Part shown: positions 44,784 through 53,457 of the stretch, in pieces | Layout: every line of letters starts with the position of its first letter | Position numbering within the stretch: position 1 is the stretch's first letter | Source of the DNA: Ruegeria arenilitoris | GTDB lineage: Bacteria > Pseudomonadota > Alphaproteobacteria > Rhodobacterales > Rhodobacteraceae | DNA length: 64,000 nucleotides | Assembly (NCBI RefSeq): GCF_013030985.1 | Contig: NZ_WPYP01000013.1 | Span: 60,124-124,123, forward strand | Reading direction: 5' to 3' | Made by a program: the position numbers and the translations under genes | Notes under the pieces: model-generated | Told to the model about the DNA's origin: nothing | What the model saw: only the letters and a program-made list of their open reading frames with translations | Databases searched by the model: none

Positions 44784-45152
44784 ATGAGCAAAGAAACCGG
44801 ACACTCGGACCACATTCCGGGCACCACCGTGTTTACCGGGCAACGGTCGGCAAAGGGTCTCCAGCTGAATAAGTTCGCGTATTCACTTCGGTTGGCCGAA
44901 AACCGTGCTGCGTTCGAAGCGGATCCTGAAACCTACATGAACAACTACAAGCTTTCGGATTGGGAAAAGCAGAAGATCGTCGAAAAGGACGTGAAGGCGC
45001 TGATCGAGGAAGGCGGCGGCAGCATCTACATGCTGATCAAACTTGGTGGCGTCACCGGTGACGGGCTTGCCTCTATGGGCGCTCAGCAACGTGGTGAATC
45101 CGTCGAAGAGTTCATGAAGACACGGAACGTTCCGCTGAAGCAGAACACCTGA
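44784..45152 (+). CDS. ligA: Protocatechuate 4,5-dioxygenase alpha subunit (LigA)
   Basis: A 122-residue small subunit of the type II extradiol dioxygenase. It has the LigA family pattern: GTTVFTGQRSAKGLQLNKFAYSLRLAENRAAF near 15 and YMNNYKLSDWEKQKIVEKD, with a helical C-terminal half containing LIKLGGVTGDG. It shapes the active site of LigB and is non-catalytic alone. The start follows AAAGGAGCAAAGAAC; an earlier frame start lacks family similarity. It precedes ligB by 28 bases. Confidence 0.9.
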   Translation: MSKETGHSDHIPGTTVFTGQRSAKGLQLNKFAYSLRLAENRAAFEADPETYMNNYKLSDWEKQKIVEKDVKALIEEGGGSIYMLIKLGGVTGDGLASMGAQQRGESVEEFMKTRNVPLKQNT

Positions 45153-45180
45153 ACGAAGTCAGATCACAAAGGATACGAAC

Positions 45181-46026
45181 ATGGGAAAAATAGTTGCAGG
45201 TATTGGTTCGTCGCATATTCCGTCGATCGGGACTGCCTACGACCAAAACGATCAATCTCCTGAATGGCAGCCGTGTTGGGAAGGCTACAAGCCGGCAAAG
45301 GCTTTTCTGAAGGAAAAAGGCGTAACGCACGCGATCGTCATCTATAATGATCACGGCACCGACTTCTTCTACGACAAGTGCCCGACCTTTGCGATGGGCG
45401 CGGCCGATGAGTACCCGATTGGGGACGAGGGCTGGGGGATCCGGGATCTTCCGCCGGTAAAGGGCGATGCCGATTTTTCCTGGCATCTGGCCAACTCGCT
45501 TATTATGGACAGCGAGTTCGACCTCACCGTCTGCCAGGAAATGGTGATGGATCACGGTCTGCTGGTTCCACTGCCGCTTCTCTTTGATCACGATCCGGAT
45601 TGGACCGTCAAAACCGTGCCGCTGCACATCAATGTGCTTCAGCATCCACTGCCGACGCCCAACCGTATCTGGCAACTGGGCCACGCGCTTCGCAAAGCCG
45701 TGGAGTCCTACCCCGAGGACGCGCGCGTTGCCGTGGTCGGCACCGGCGGTCTGTCGCATCAGCTCAATGGTACACGCTTCGGTCATACCAACGAAGATTG
45801 GGATGAGGAGTTCCTCAACAAAATCGAGGATGACCCCCAGGCCTTGATCGACATCCCGCACGATATCTGGATGGAGCGCGGAGGCGCGGAATCGGTTGAG
45901 ATGATGATGTGGCTTGGCATGCGTGGCGCACTGACCTCCGAGGTCAATAAAATCCATCGTAGCTACTACATGCCGATGCTGACAGGCATGGCGGTCACCG
46001 TCATGGAAGATGCCAAAGCGGCATAG
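45181..46026 (+). CDS. ligB: Protocatechuate 4,5-dioxygenase beta subunit (LigB)
   Basis: A 281-residue catalytic subunit. It opens the protocatechuate ring between carbons 4 and 5 to give 4-carboxy-2-hydroxymuconate-6-semialdehyde. The likely iron ligands are H12 (GSSHIPSIG), H58 (YNDHGTDFF) and E238 (GGAESVEMM), and the acid-base residue is H193 in GTGGLSHQLNG, by analogy with the Sphingobium enzyme. Length is normal. The product should go to a dehydrogenase (LigC), which is not found in this window. Confidence 0.95.
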   Translation: MGKIVAGIGSSHIPSIGTAYDQNDQSPEWQPCWEGYKPAKAFLKEKGVTHAIVIYNDHGTDFFYDKCPTFAMGAADEYPIGDEGWGIRDLPPVKGDADFSWHLANSLIMDSEFDLTVCQEMVMDHGLLVPLPLLFDHDPDWTVKTVPLHINVLQHPLPTPNRIWQLGHALRKAVESYPEDARVAVVGTGGLSHQLNGTRFGHTNEDWDEEFLNKIEDDPQALIDIPHDIWMERGGAESVEMMMWLGMRGALTSEVNKIHRSYYMPMLTGMAVTVMEDAKAA

Positions 46027-46033
46027 GAACAGC

Positions 46034-46067
46034 GGCGTCCGGCAGGTCATTGCAGCGGCCGGACGCC
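46034..46067 (+). terminator. Hairpin just after ligB
   Basis: A perfect 10-base stem GGCGTCCGGC ... GCCGGACGCC with a 14-base loop, 8 bases after the ligB stop. There is no following T run, so it may be a weak terminator or a message-stabilising structure. Confidence 0.5.
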
Positions 46068-46351
46068 ACCGATCCATTCTTCTATTCGAACCGGGCTTTG
46101 GGATACCGACCGCCCGCACTAAAAACCATTGTCCCGGTAGACCAGGGGCCAGTCGTGCACTAACAATCAGATCGGACCAGGCGGAATCGGGAAATTTGCT
46201 GAGCCGCCAAATTTCTCATACTGCAGGCGCGAGCGATTTCTGCGTTAGTAATAGCAGAACGAGCAATAGGCTACATAGGTCAGCATCTTCCGAGTGCCTG
46301 CGCGGTGTCGCGAACGAGTGGCCCAGCGCGAAGTTGGGCGAAAAGGAGCCA

Positions 46352-46580
46352 CTGAGCAGCCTCGTCTGACTGGTCCACATAGATTGTTAGTGCATCATCG
46401 GCCTGTTATCCATCGGGATCATGGTTTCCGGCGCTTGCGGGCGATAGCCCAGAGCACTGTGGGGGCGTTTTGTTTTGTAGTGTCTCCTCCATTGCTCGAT
46501 CAGAATTTGAACGTCGCACAGGTTGTAGAAGACTTCGCCGCTGAAGCGCTGAACCGTCGGAGCATTCAAAATGCGCAATA
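46352..46580 (-). mobile_element. IS3-family (IS407-like) transposase remnant
   Basis: The minus strand encodes the last 60 or so residues of an IS3 OrfB: VFYNLCDVQILIEQWRRHY, then TKRPHSALGYRPQAPE. This is the well-conserved C-terminal end beyond the catalytic Glu. The outer end has the TGACTGGTCC stretch shared with 24851-24937. The rest of the element is gone, and repeat copy 2 begins immediately at its inner side. Confidence 0.75.
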
Positions 46581-46745
46581 ATCTTAAGGTGTTGAATTCA
46601 ATGGAAGGGGAGTCTCAATAATTCAGTCCCACTATTTACGTACTCCGACAGGCGATGTCGGATCACTTAATTGCCGAGACTGTGGTCGCAACAAAATCAG
46701 TTACTTGGGGTTTTGAATTTCTGAGACTCTAGAATTCATGATTTT
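46580..46745. repeat. Structured repeat family, copy 2
   Basis: The core AAGGTGTTGAATTCAATGG begins at 46586. The inner hairpin CCGACA ... TGTCGG is kept (46645-46661), and the outer arms are AGTCTCAATAATT (46611-46623) and AATTGCCGAGACT (46669-46681), which still pair with G-T and two A-C changes. The 5' half seen in copies 1 and 3 is missing and replaced by the IS3 remnant. Confidence 0.65.
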
Positions 46746-46934
46746 CTGGCTGAGCAAACGAGAAGCAGCCCTTCGTTTAACGCGCAGAGAATGACGGCAG
46801 CGAGTCCATTTTAACGAATGCTGCGCCTCGTGCAAAGGGCCGTAGACCGTGGGAAAGCAGACCCTCGCTACAATTGCAAATAATGCAATTTGATCGTGAT
46901 GGGCTTCGGGTTTCTAGTTAAATTTCGAAACGAA
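46746..46934. other. Gap between repeat copy 2 and the histidine kinase
   Basis: No supported gene. It contains the 3' end of the tctE-like gene's surroundings and no clear terminator. Confidence 0.3.
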
Positions 46935-48302
46935 TTAGAGGACTATAGGAAGTTCAAGCGTAACGCTCGCTCCTCTTTCGACGTGGTTGATTGCGACCAT
47001 TCCTCCGTGGCGCTTCGCCACCGCAGACACGATTGACAACCCCAAACCGCTGCCCTCGGAATACTCCAGCTGCGAAAACCGACTGAACGCGGCTTCGCTT
47101 TGGTCGGGCGAGAGGCCTGTTCCGTCATCGGCCACCGTTAGTTTGACGTAGCCACCGTCACAGCGCAGCATAACTGAAATTCGGCTCAATTTTGCGCCGC
47201 CGTGCTTAACTGCGTTGTCCAACAGATTTTTGATGGCTTCAGTCAAAAACACTCGATCCCCTGAAGCTATGATCGACGTTTCCGGCATGGTGACCTCGAA
47301 GTCGATCCCTTTTGTGAGGATGTGTACGCCCATCTCTGCACAAGCCTCTTCCACGACCAAGCGGAAATCAATCTTATCAAACTGATCCTGATGTGTAGGT
47401 TGCCGCAGTCGCTCCAGCGACAATAGCTGCTCCGCCACCGTGGCCGAATTCTTTGCCGCCGCCACAAGCTCGACAATGCGTTTGTCTTTATCCGCATCCG
47501 TTTTAGCATCGCGCAGTGCCTCGGCCATGGACTGGACTGCGGCTGCCGGATTTCGCAGCTGATGCGCGGCTTCTGAGATAAACACCTGATGGGCGTTGAT
47601 GCTGTGTTCGACCTGCCCGAATAGCCGGTTCAGGGTCTGAACAATGCCACGGACTTCGACCGGTACCGGGCGTTTGATCTTGCTGAGGTCGTCGGGTGAG
47701 CGCAGGTCAATGGCGTCCTGCAAATCCAGCAACGGCCGCAGGCCGCGCGCGACGCCGAACCATACGACAAAGGCGAGCGTGGCCAGCAGGATACCCATCA
47801 GGATTGCTGCGCGGATCGACAATTCGTTGGCAAAGGCGTTGCGGTCCGCGATGCGTTGCCATGCCGTTACCGTCGCATCCCCCACCAGATTCCCTAGCGT
47901 GACCCGTTCGGTCATTTTCAGCACGCGCACTGGCTCATCCCGATAGACCGCCTCAAAGAACTGCGGTTGGTAAACATCCTGCTGTGGCGGGCTTGCTGAG
48001 GCTGGAGGATATGCGTACCCGGTCACGTAGATGCCGCCGGGTCCGGTCACGTGATAGAAAATTTCTCCTCCCGATGCATCGCGGATTAAACTGCGCGTGG
48101 TGGGCGACAAGGCATCGCCCTCTGACACCGCCACATCGCGCGAAATCGCCAGACCGGCGGATAACAGGCTGTCGTCAAAAAGTTCCTGCGCTGTTTGCTG
48201 GGCAACAGTGAAGCGCCAATATCCAAGCAGGATTGCGAGCAGCACCAAAGGCGTCAGGATCAGAATGAACAGCCTAAGCCTGAGCGAACCATGCCTGATC
48301 AC
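46935..48302 (-). CDS. tctE: Sensor histidine kinase, TctE-like
   Basis: A 455-residue membrane kinase. Two transmembrane helices (about 10-28 and 165-185) flank a periplasmic sensor region. A HAMP-like segment follows, and the phosphoacceptor is H248 in VFISEAAHQLRNPAAAV. The ATP-binding domain shows LLDNAVKHGGAKL, DDGTGLSPDQ and GSGLGLSIV. Such kinases sense tricarboxylates or related acids and regulate the TTT transporter genes, which lie divergently. It overlaps the response regulator gene by four bases, so the two are coupled. Confidence 0.85.
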   Translation of the reverse strand: MIRHGSLRLRLFILILTPLVLLAILLGYWRFTVAQQTAQELFDDSLLSAGLAISRDVAVSEGDALSPTTRSLIRDASGGEIFYHVTGPGGIYVTGYAYPPASASPPQQDVYQPQFFEAVYRDEPVRVLKMTERVTLGNLVGDATVTAWQRIADRNAFANELSIRAAILMGILLATLAFVVWFGVARGLRPLLDLQDAIDLRSPDDLSKIKRPVPVEVRGIVQTLNRLFGQVEHSINAHQVFISEAAHQLRNPAAAVQSMAEALRDAKTDADKDKRIVELVAAAKNSATVAEQLLSLERLRQPTHQDQFDKIDFRLVVEEACAEMGVHILTKGIDFEVTMPETSIIASGDRVFLTEAIKNLLDNAVKHGGAKLSRISVMLRCDGGYVKLTVADDGTGLSPDQSEAAFSRFSQLEYSEGSGLGLSIVSAVAKRHGGMVAINHVERGASVTLELPIVL

Positions 48303-48967
48303 TTATGCACCTCAAGCAGGTATCCAAGGCCACGAGCCGTCTTGATCCGGATGCCAAGATTCTGAAGGCGCTTGCGCAATCGCGACACATGGGGTTCGAC
48401 GGCAGAGTCCTCGACATCCGCGCCCACACCGTAGACGTAATCAGTCAACTGGCTTTTGGGGACAATCCTGCCGCGCCGTTCCAGCAGGCATTCAAGTACG
48501 GCCATTTCCCGGCGCGGCACGTCAAGTACCTGCCCATTTGCGCTGACCTGCCGAGCAGTTCGGTCAAATTCCAGCTCTCCGATGGTCTCGCGCGCACCGT
48601 AGTCCAGTTGTTTGCGGCGGGACAGCGCGCGAATGCGGGCCTCAAGCTCATCCATCTCGAAAGGTTTGACCAGATAGTCGTCCGCGCCCATATCCAGACC
48701 CGAAACCCGGTCACTGGTCTCGCTGCGCGCGGTCAGCAGTATGACGGGGGCGCTGTCCCCCCGATTGCGCAGCGAACGCAGGATTTTCAGCCCTGACCGG
48801 CCCGGTAAGTTGATATCCAGAACGATCAGGTCCGCCCCCTCTTGTACCAGATACAGCTCGGCCGCGTCGCCGTCCGTCAGCACATCTGCGGCATGACCAC
48901 GATCACGCAAGCGGTAGGCAATAGCGTTTGCGAGGGTCTCATTATCCTCGACGATGACGATCCGCAT
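48299..48967 (-). CDS. tctD: OmpR-type response regulator, TctD-like
   Basis: A 222-residue regulator of the OmpR/PhoB class. Receiver: acidic pair in IVIVEDNETLA and D51 in LIVLDINLPG. The C-terminal winged helix contains VDVPRREMAVLECLLERRGRIV-like sequence and VEPHVSRLRKRLQNLGIRIKT near the end. It likely activates the tctC gene, whose start is 140 bases away in the opposite direction. Start placed at the methionine before RIVIVED, following GCAGGAGCCCGA; a longer frame is unsupported. Confidence 0.85.
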   Translation of the reverse strand: MRIVIVEDNETLANAIAYRLRDRGHAADVLTDGDAAELYLVQEGADLIVLDINLPGRSGLKILRSLRNRGDSAPVILLTARSETSDRVSGLDMGADDYLVKPFEMDELEARIRALSRRKQLDYGARETIGELEFDRTARQVSANGQVLDVPRREMAVLECLLERRGRIVPKSQLTDYVYGVGADVEDSAVEPHVSRLRKRLQNLGIRIKTARGLGYLLEVHK

Positions 48968-49106
48968 TCGGGCTCCTGCAAGTTTCACGCAAGGTTGGCG
49001 CTCCATGATTGACAGATGGGAGGGGGAATCAACCCCACAGTTCTATTTGCGATCACAGTGGCGCGGAGAGCGCTGACGTGGTTGTCTGGTCAACAGGGAG
49101 GAACCA

Positions 49107-50195
49107 ATGGCCAATTCCAACTTCACCCGCCGCGCCGTCGTGGGGCTGATCGCCGCCGCCGGACTTGCCGCGCCCGCCGCTGCCGAGGTCGATTTCTCGG
49201 GTAAGACCATCGAGTGGGTCATTCCGTTCTCGGAAACGGGTGGGTCTGCTAAATGGGCCAATTTCTTTGCACCGCTTCTGTCCGAGGCGCTGCCGGGTCA
49301 GCCGACCGTTGTGGTTAAATTCATGCCCGGCGCAGGGTCGACCAAAGGCGCGAATTGGTTTCAGGAGCAAAGCCACGATGACGGCACACTGCTGTTTGGC
49401 ACATCTGGATCAACCCAGTTTCCCTATCTGCTGAGCGACCCGCGCGTGCGATACGAGTATAACGACTGGATTCCGGTCATGGCGTCCGGAACCGGCGGTG
49501 TTGCTTATCTAAATGCCGAGGACGGGGCCAAGTTCGACGGGTCCGCAAACGCTCTGAAGGATACCAATTTCATCTACGGCTCGCAGGGTGCGACCCGTCT
49601 GGATCTCGTGCCGTTGTTGGCGTGGCAGATGCTGGGCATGAATGTCGAGCCCGTCTTTGGCATCAAAGGCCGTGGAGACGGTCGCCTGATGTTTGAGCGT
49701 GGTGAAGCCAATATCGACTACCAGACCTCCTCGGGTTATCTGGGCGGTTCGGCGCCGCTGGTCGAGGCCGGTAAGGCCGTGCCTATGATGACGTGGGGTG
49801 CGCTGGATGCCGATGCCAATATCGTACGCGATCCGACTTTCCCGGACATTCCGACCTTTAAAGAGGTCTGCGAGGCAACTGATGGCTGCGAAACCAGCGG
49901 CGAGGCATGGGACGCGTGGAAAGCCTTCTTTGTTGCGGGTTTCCCTGTTCAGAAACTGGCCTTCTTGCCGAGTGACACACCGCAAGAGGTGGTTGAAGCC
50001 TATACCGCGGCCTTCCAGGCGGTGACCGAGCGTGGCGACTTTGCGGACATCTCCTCCAAGCGTGTAGGCAAATACCCTGTGTTCGTGGGCGACGGCTCCA
50101 AGGCAGCGCTGCAAACTGCAACGAGCGTGGATGACAACGCCAAGCAGTATGTCTTGAACTGGCTAAAAGACTCCTACGGCGTCGAGCTGAACTAA
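49107..50195 (+). CDS. tctC: Tripartite tricarboxylate transporter binding protein (TctC)
   Basis: A 362-residue periplasmic protein of the TctC (Bug) family. It has a signal peptide (about 1-25, ending AAPAAA), the conserved IEWVIPFSETGGSAKWANFFA segment and VVVKFMPGAGSTKGANWF near 70. Bug proteins bind carboxylates such as citrate, tricarballylate or aromatic acids. Being longer than usual (about 320) reflects insertions. The substrate here is unknown; the downstream PrpF and hydroxyacid dehydrogenase suggest a branched or unsaturated di- or tricarboxylate. Start follows GGGAGGAACCA. Confidence 0.85.
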   Translation: MANSNFTRRAVVGLIAAAGLAAPAAAEVDFSGKTIEWVIPFSETGGSAKWANFFAPLLSEALPGQPTVVVKFMPGAGSTKGANWFQEQSHDDGTLLFGTSGSTQFPYLLSDPRVRYEYNDWIPVMASGTGGVAYLNAEDGAKFDGSANALKDTNFIYGSQGATRLDLVPLLAWQMLGMNVEPVFGIKGRGDGRLMFERGEANIDYQTSSGYLGGSAPLVEAGKAVPMMTWGALDADANIVRDPTFPDIPTFKEVCEATDGCETSGEAWDAWKAFFVAGFPVQKLAFLPSDTPQEVVEAYTAAFQAVTERGDFADISSKRVGKYPVFVGDGSKAALQTATSVDDNAKQYVLNWLKDSYGVELN

Positions 50196-50198
50196 GCT

Positions 50199-50238
50199 GG
50201 CCCTTCACGGCGTGTGCCCTCCCACACGGGGGCCGCGC
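50199..50238 (+). other. Hairpin between tctC and tctA
   Basis: GGCCC ... GTGTG-CCCTCC-CACAC ... GGGGCC forms a stem of two segments just after the tctC stop. Without a T run, it is more likely an expression-balancing structure than a full terminator. Confidence 0.45.
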
Positions 50239-50277
50239 CATCTGAATTCTACCAAAATTGAATGAAAGGCGGCCGCT

Positions 50278-52308
50278 ATGGAGGTTTTCGCCACCGCTCT
50301 TCCTGCGCTTGGTGATGCGTGGGCTCTGATCCTGCAACCTATCGTTCTGGGTTATCTTGTGCTCGGCGTTGTCATGGGGCTGGCCGTGGGCGTCTTTCCC
50401 GGGCTCGGCGGTATCGCTGGCCTGTCCCTTTTGCTGCCATTCATGTTCGGCATGGACCCGATCCTGGGTCTGGCTCTGATGATTGGAATGGTCGCTGTCG
50501 TTCCGACCTCGGACACATTTGCTTCGGTTCTGATGGGGATACCAGGCAGTTCTGCTTCGCAGGCGACCGTGCTTGACGGCTTCCCGATGGCAAAAAAGGG
50601 AGAGGCCGCGCGGGCGTTGTCTGCTGCCTTTGCGTCATCCTTATTCGGTGGTCTCGTTGGCGCGACCTTCCTAACTATGTTCATCCTGATCGCGCGGCCC
50701 ATCGTCCTGGCCTTTGGTCTGCCCGAGATGCTGATGATAACCATTCTCGGCCTGTCGATGGTTGCCATTCTGGCCGGACGTATCCCACTGAAAGGCGTTG
50801 CCGCGGCTGGGTTGGGCCTGATGGTGGGTACGATTGGCGAGGCCGATGCCGGCGGCTCGCTTCGGATGGCGACCTATGACATTCCTTACCTGACGGATGG
50901 TCTAAAGCTGGTCATCGTCGGTCTGGGTATCTTTGCCGTTCCCGAAATCGTCTCGCTGCTGCGGCAGGATCGGTCGATTGCCAAAGGCGCTTCGTTGGGC
51001 GCTGGATGGCTGGATGGCGTGAAGGATTGGTTTGCAAACATCTGGTTGTCGGTCCGCTGTTCGATCATCGGCGTGATTGTCGGGGTTATCCCCGGCCTCG
51101 GCGGCTCGGTTGTCGACTGGATTGCCTATGGTCACTCAGTTCAAACGACCAAGGACAAAAGCAATTTCGGTAAAGGCGAAGTGCGCGGTGTCATCGGCCC
51201 GGAAAGCTCGAACAACGCCAAGGAAGGCGGCGGTCTGGTGCCGACGCTTCTGTTCGGCATCCCCGGCTCAGGATCGATGGCGATCTTCATTGGTGCAGTC
51301 GCTCTGCTGGGGTCGGGGGATATCGAAGTCGGTCCGAGCATGCTCCAGGACAATCTCGACATCACCTATTCGATCGTCTGGCTGCTGGCGCTGGCCAACG
51401 TGGTGGGCACCATTCTGTGCATCGCAGCCTCGGGCGGGATCGCCAAGCTGACCACGATCCGGTTCACCTATCTGGCCCCGTTCCTGTTCATGCTGATCAG
51501 CTTCGCGGCCTTTCAATCCGGACAGAACTTCGAAGACCTGCTGGCCCTGTTCGTGATCGGCCTGATCGGCATCTTTCTGCGTCGGTTCGACTGGTCGCGT
51601 CCGGCCTTTCTGATCGGCTTCGTACTGTCGAACCCGGTCGAAAAGTTCACCAATCAGGCGTTCCAGATCGCCTCGTTCCGGTTCCGCAAGAGCTTTGGGG
51701 AGGGCATGGAGTATGTCTTCAGCCCCATCGTGATCGTCCTGATCGTTGTTACGGTTGTCTCGGTCATTCTGGGCATCCGGCAGGCCAAGATGATCATGGC
51801 TGAGGGTGACGTGCAGGCCGGGCACAAACGCGCGCCGTTGATCTTTCTGCTGGTGATCATGGCCTATCTGATCGTCGCTTTGGTCAACGCCAACATGATC
51901 CCTGACTACAACATGACTGACAAGATCATCCCGCTGGTGATCGGCAGTGTGTCTCTGTTCTGCTGCGTGATCCTGCTGATTCAGATGATGCGGCGGCCCG
52001 AGGGCGACGCAATCTTTGCCGACAAGGAAATCGCTGGTGAGGATGCCGGCGCGCCCCATGGTCTTTGGTCCACACTGGCATGGTTCGCCAGCCTGATCGC
52101 GGTGACATGGTTGGTGGGCTTCATCCTGGCATTGCTGGGCTTCCTGATTGCGTTTTTCCGCATCCGGGCCGGGGCCAGTTGGCAGATGACATTGATCCTG
52201 ACCGCCTGCGGCATTGGATTCATGTGCCTGATGGCGGGCGCACTGAACCGCGATTTCCCGCCGGGTCTGTTGCAAGACATGGTCAGCCTGCCCTGGCCGT
52301 TGAAGTGA
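50278..52308 (+). CDS. Fused TctA-TctB membrane component of a TTT transporter
   Basis: A 676-residue membrane protein. Residues 1-500 are TctA: VMGLAVGVFPGLGGIAGLSLLLP near 40, an IPGSSASQATVLDG segment, GVIPGLGGSVVDWIAYGHS near 267, and about 11-12 helices. Residues 515-676 add four more helices (starting APLIFLLVIMAYLIVAL) with the pattern of the small TctB subunit (DUF1468). TctA proteins are normally about 500 residues with TctB separate, so this is a natural fusion. No separate tctB is present nearby. It is transcribed after tctC. Confidence 0.85.
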   Translation: MEVFATALPALGDAWALILQPIVLGYLVLGVVMGLAVGVFPGLGGIAGLSLLLPFMFGMDPILGLALMIGMVAVVPTSDTFASVLMGIPGSSASQATVLDGFPMAKKGEAARALSAAFASSLFGGLVGATFLTMFILIARPIVLAFGLPEMLMITILGLSMVAILAGRIPLKGVAAAGLGLMVGTIGEADAGGSLRMATYDIPYLTDGLKLVIVGLGIFAVPEIVSLLRQDRSIAKGASLGAGWLDGVKDWFANIWLSVRCSIIGVIVGVIPGLGGSVVDWIAYGHSVQTTKDKSNFGKGEVRGVIGPESSNNAKEGGGLVPTLLFGIPGSGSMAIFIGAVALLGSGDIEVGPSMLQDNLDITYSIVWLLALANVVGTILCIAASGGIAKLTTIRFTYLAPFLFMLISFAAFQSGQNFEDLLALFVIGLIGIFLRRFDWSRPAFLIGFVLSNPVEKFTNQAFQIASFRFRKSFGEGMEYVFSPIVIVLIVVTVVSVILGIRQAKMIMAEGDVQAGHKRAPLIFLLVIMAYLIVALVNANMIPDYNMTDKIIPLVIGSVSLFCCVILLIQMMRRPEGDAIFADKEIAGEDAGAPHGLWSTLAWFASLIAVTWLVGFILALLGFLIAFFRIRAGASWQMTLILTACGIGFMCLMAGALNRDFPPGLLQDMVSLPWPLK

Positions 52309-52318
52309 GGGATTCAAA

Positions 52319-53407
52319 ATGACCCAAACCGCAATCCCTTACCTCTTCATGCGCGGCGGCACGTCAAAAGGTCCGTATTTCCGCCGCTCGGACTTGCCCG
52401 AGGATCTGGACACGCTGGCCGAGGTGCTGATCGCCGCTCTTGGTTCCGGGCAGTCGCTGAACATCGATGGTATCGGCGGCGGCGCGGCGGTGACCACGAA
52501 GGTCGCGATGCTGTCGATCAGTGAGGATGATTGGGCCGATATCGACTATTTCTTCGCGCAGGTCTCGGTCGATGACAAGCTGGTCGATTTCAAGCCCACG
52601 TGTGGCAATATCCTGTCCGGCGTTGCCCCTGCGGCCATCGAAATGGGGCTGTTTGTACCTCAGGGCGATGAAACTGAGATCCGCATTCGGGCCGTCAATA
52701 CGGGGGCTCGGGTCGTGGCCAAGGTGAATACACCCGAGGGCGAATTGACCTATGAGGGCGATGCGGAGATCGCTGGTGTACCCGGCCATTCAGCGCCGGT
52801 GCAGCTGAGTTTCATGGGTGTGGTGGGCTCGGCAACCGGAGCTTTCCTGCCCACGGGCAACTTACGCGATACCGTTCAGGGCGTTGAACTAACTTGCATG
52901 GATGTTGCAATGCCGATGGTCATCGCCCGCGCCGCAGACTTCGGGTTGACGGGCTATGAAAGCGCTGAAGAGTTGGATGCCAACCACACTTTTTTTGATC
53001 GGATGGGGGCTGTTCGGATTGAGGCCGGGGATCGGATGGGTATGGGGGATGTGTCCAAATCGGTCACTCCCAAATTCGGCCTCGTCGCGCCTGCCAAAGA
53101 GGGCGGAACGCTTGCGGTGCGGTATTTCATGCCGTGGAAGACCCACCCGACCATGGCGGTCACCGGCGCGCAATGCATGGCGTCCTGCGCGCTGACGCCT
53201 GGCACAGTGGCGGACGGTTTGCTGGATCGCCCCACTGCAAGTCCGGCTGAAGTCGTGCTGGAGCACGCCTCCGGCGAAATCGACGTGCTGGTGGACTTCT
53301 CCACCACCGACGGGTTCTCCGTGGACGCGGCGGGCCTAGTAAGGACCGCGCGCAAGTTGGCGGACGGGCATGTTTATGTGCCGCAATCTGTTTGGAACGG
53401 AAGTTGA
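52319..53407 (+). CDS. PrpF-family isomerase (second paralogue)
   Basis: A 362-residue PrpF protein. [11 protein letters not shown] at 11-21 and a catalytic Cys at 95 (TCGNILSG) are conserved, as in GalD at 36.6 kb. It follows the tctA-tctB fusion by ten bases, so it is in the transport operon. PrpF enzymes isomerise aconitate-type acids (2-methylaconitate, 4-oxalomesaconate). Which one this handles is unknown, but the link to a carboxylate importer suggests that the imported compound is an unsaturated tricarboxylate. Confidence 0.85.
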   Translation: MTQTAIPYLFMRGGTSKGPYFRRSDLPEDLDTLAEVLIAALGSGQSLNIDGIGGGAAVTTKVAMLSISEDDWADIDYFFAQVSVDDKLVDFKPTCGNILSGVAPAAIEMGLFVPQGDETEIRIRAVNTGARVVAKVNTPEGELTYEGDAEIAGVPGHSAPVQLSFMGVVGSATGAFLPTGNLRDTVQGVELTCMDVAMPMVIARAADFGLTGYESAEELDANHTFFDRMGAVRIEAGDRMGMGDVSKSVTPKFGLVAPAKEGGTLAVRYFMPWKTHPTMAVTGAQCMASCALTPGTVADGLLDRPTASPAEVVLEHASGEIDVLVDFSTTDGFSVDAAGLVRTARKLADGHVYVPQSVWNGS

Positions 53408-53457
53408 TCAGGTGTCGTCTACGCGGTATACTTCGGTATACAATATTGGAGGACACG

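Noticed and set aside
51268..52317. 350-codon minus-strand frame under the TctA-TctB fusion
   Set aside because: Very rich in Gln, His and Asp, as expected when hydrophobic codons are read in antisense; no domain.
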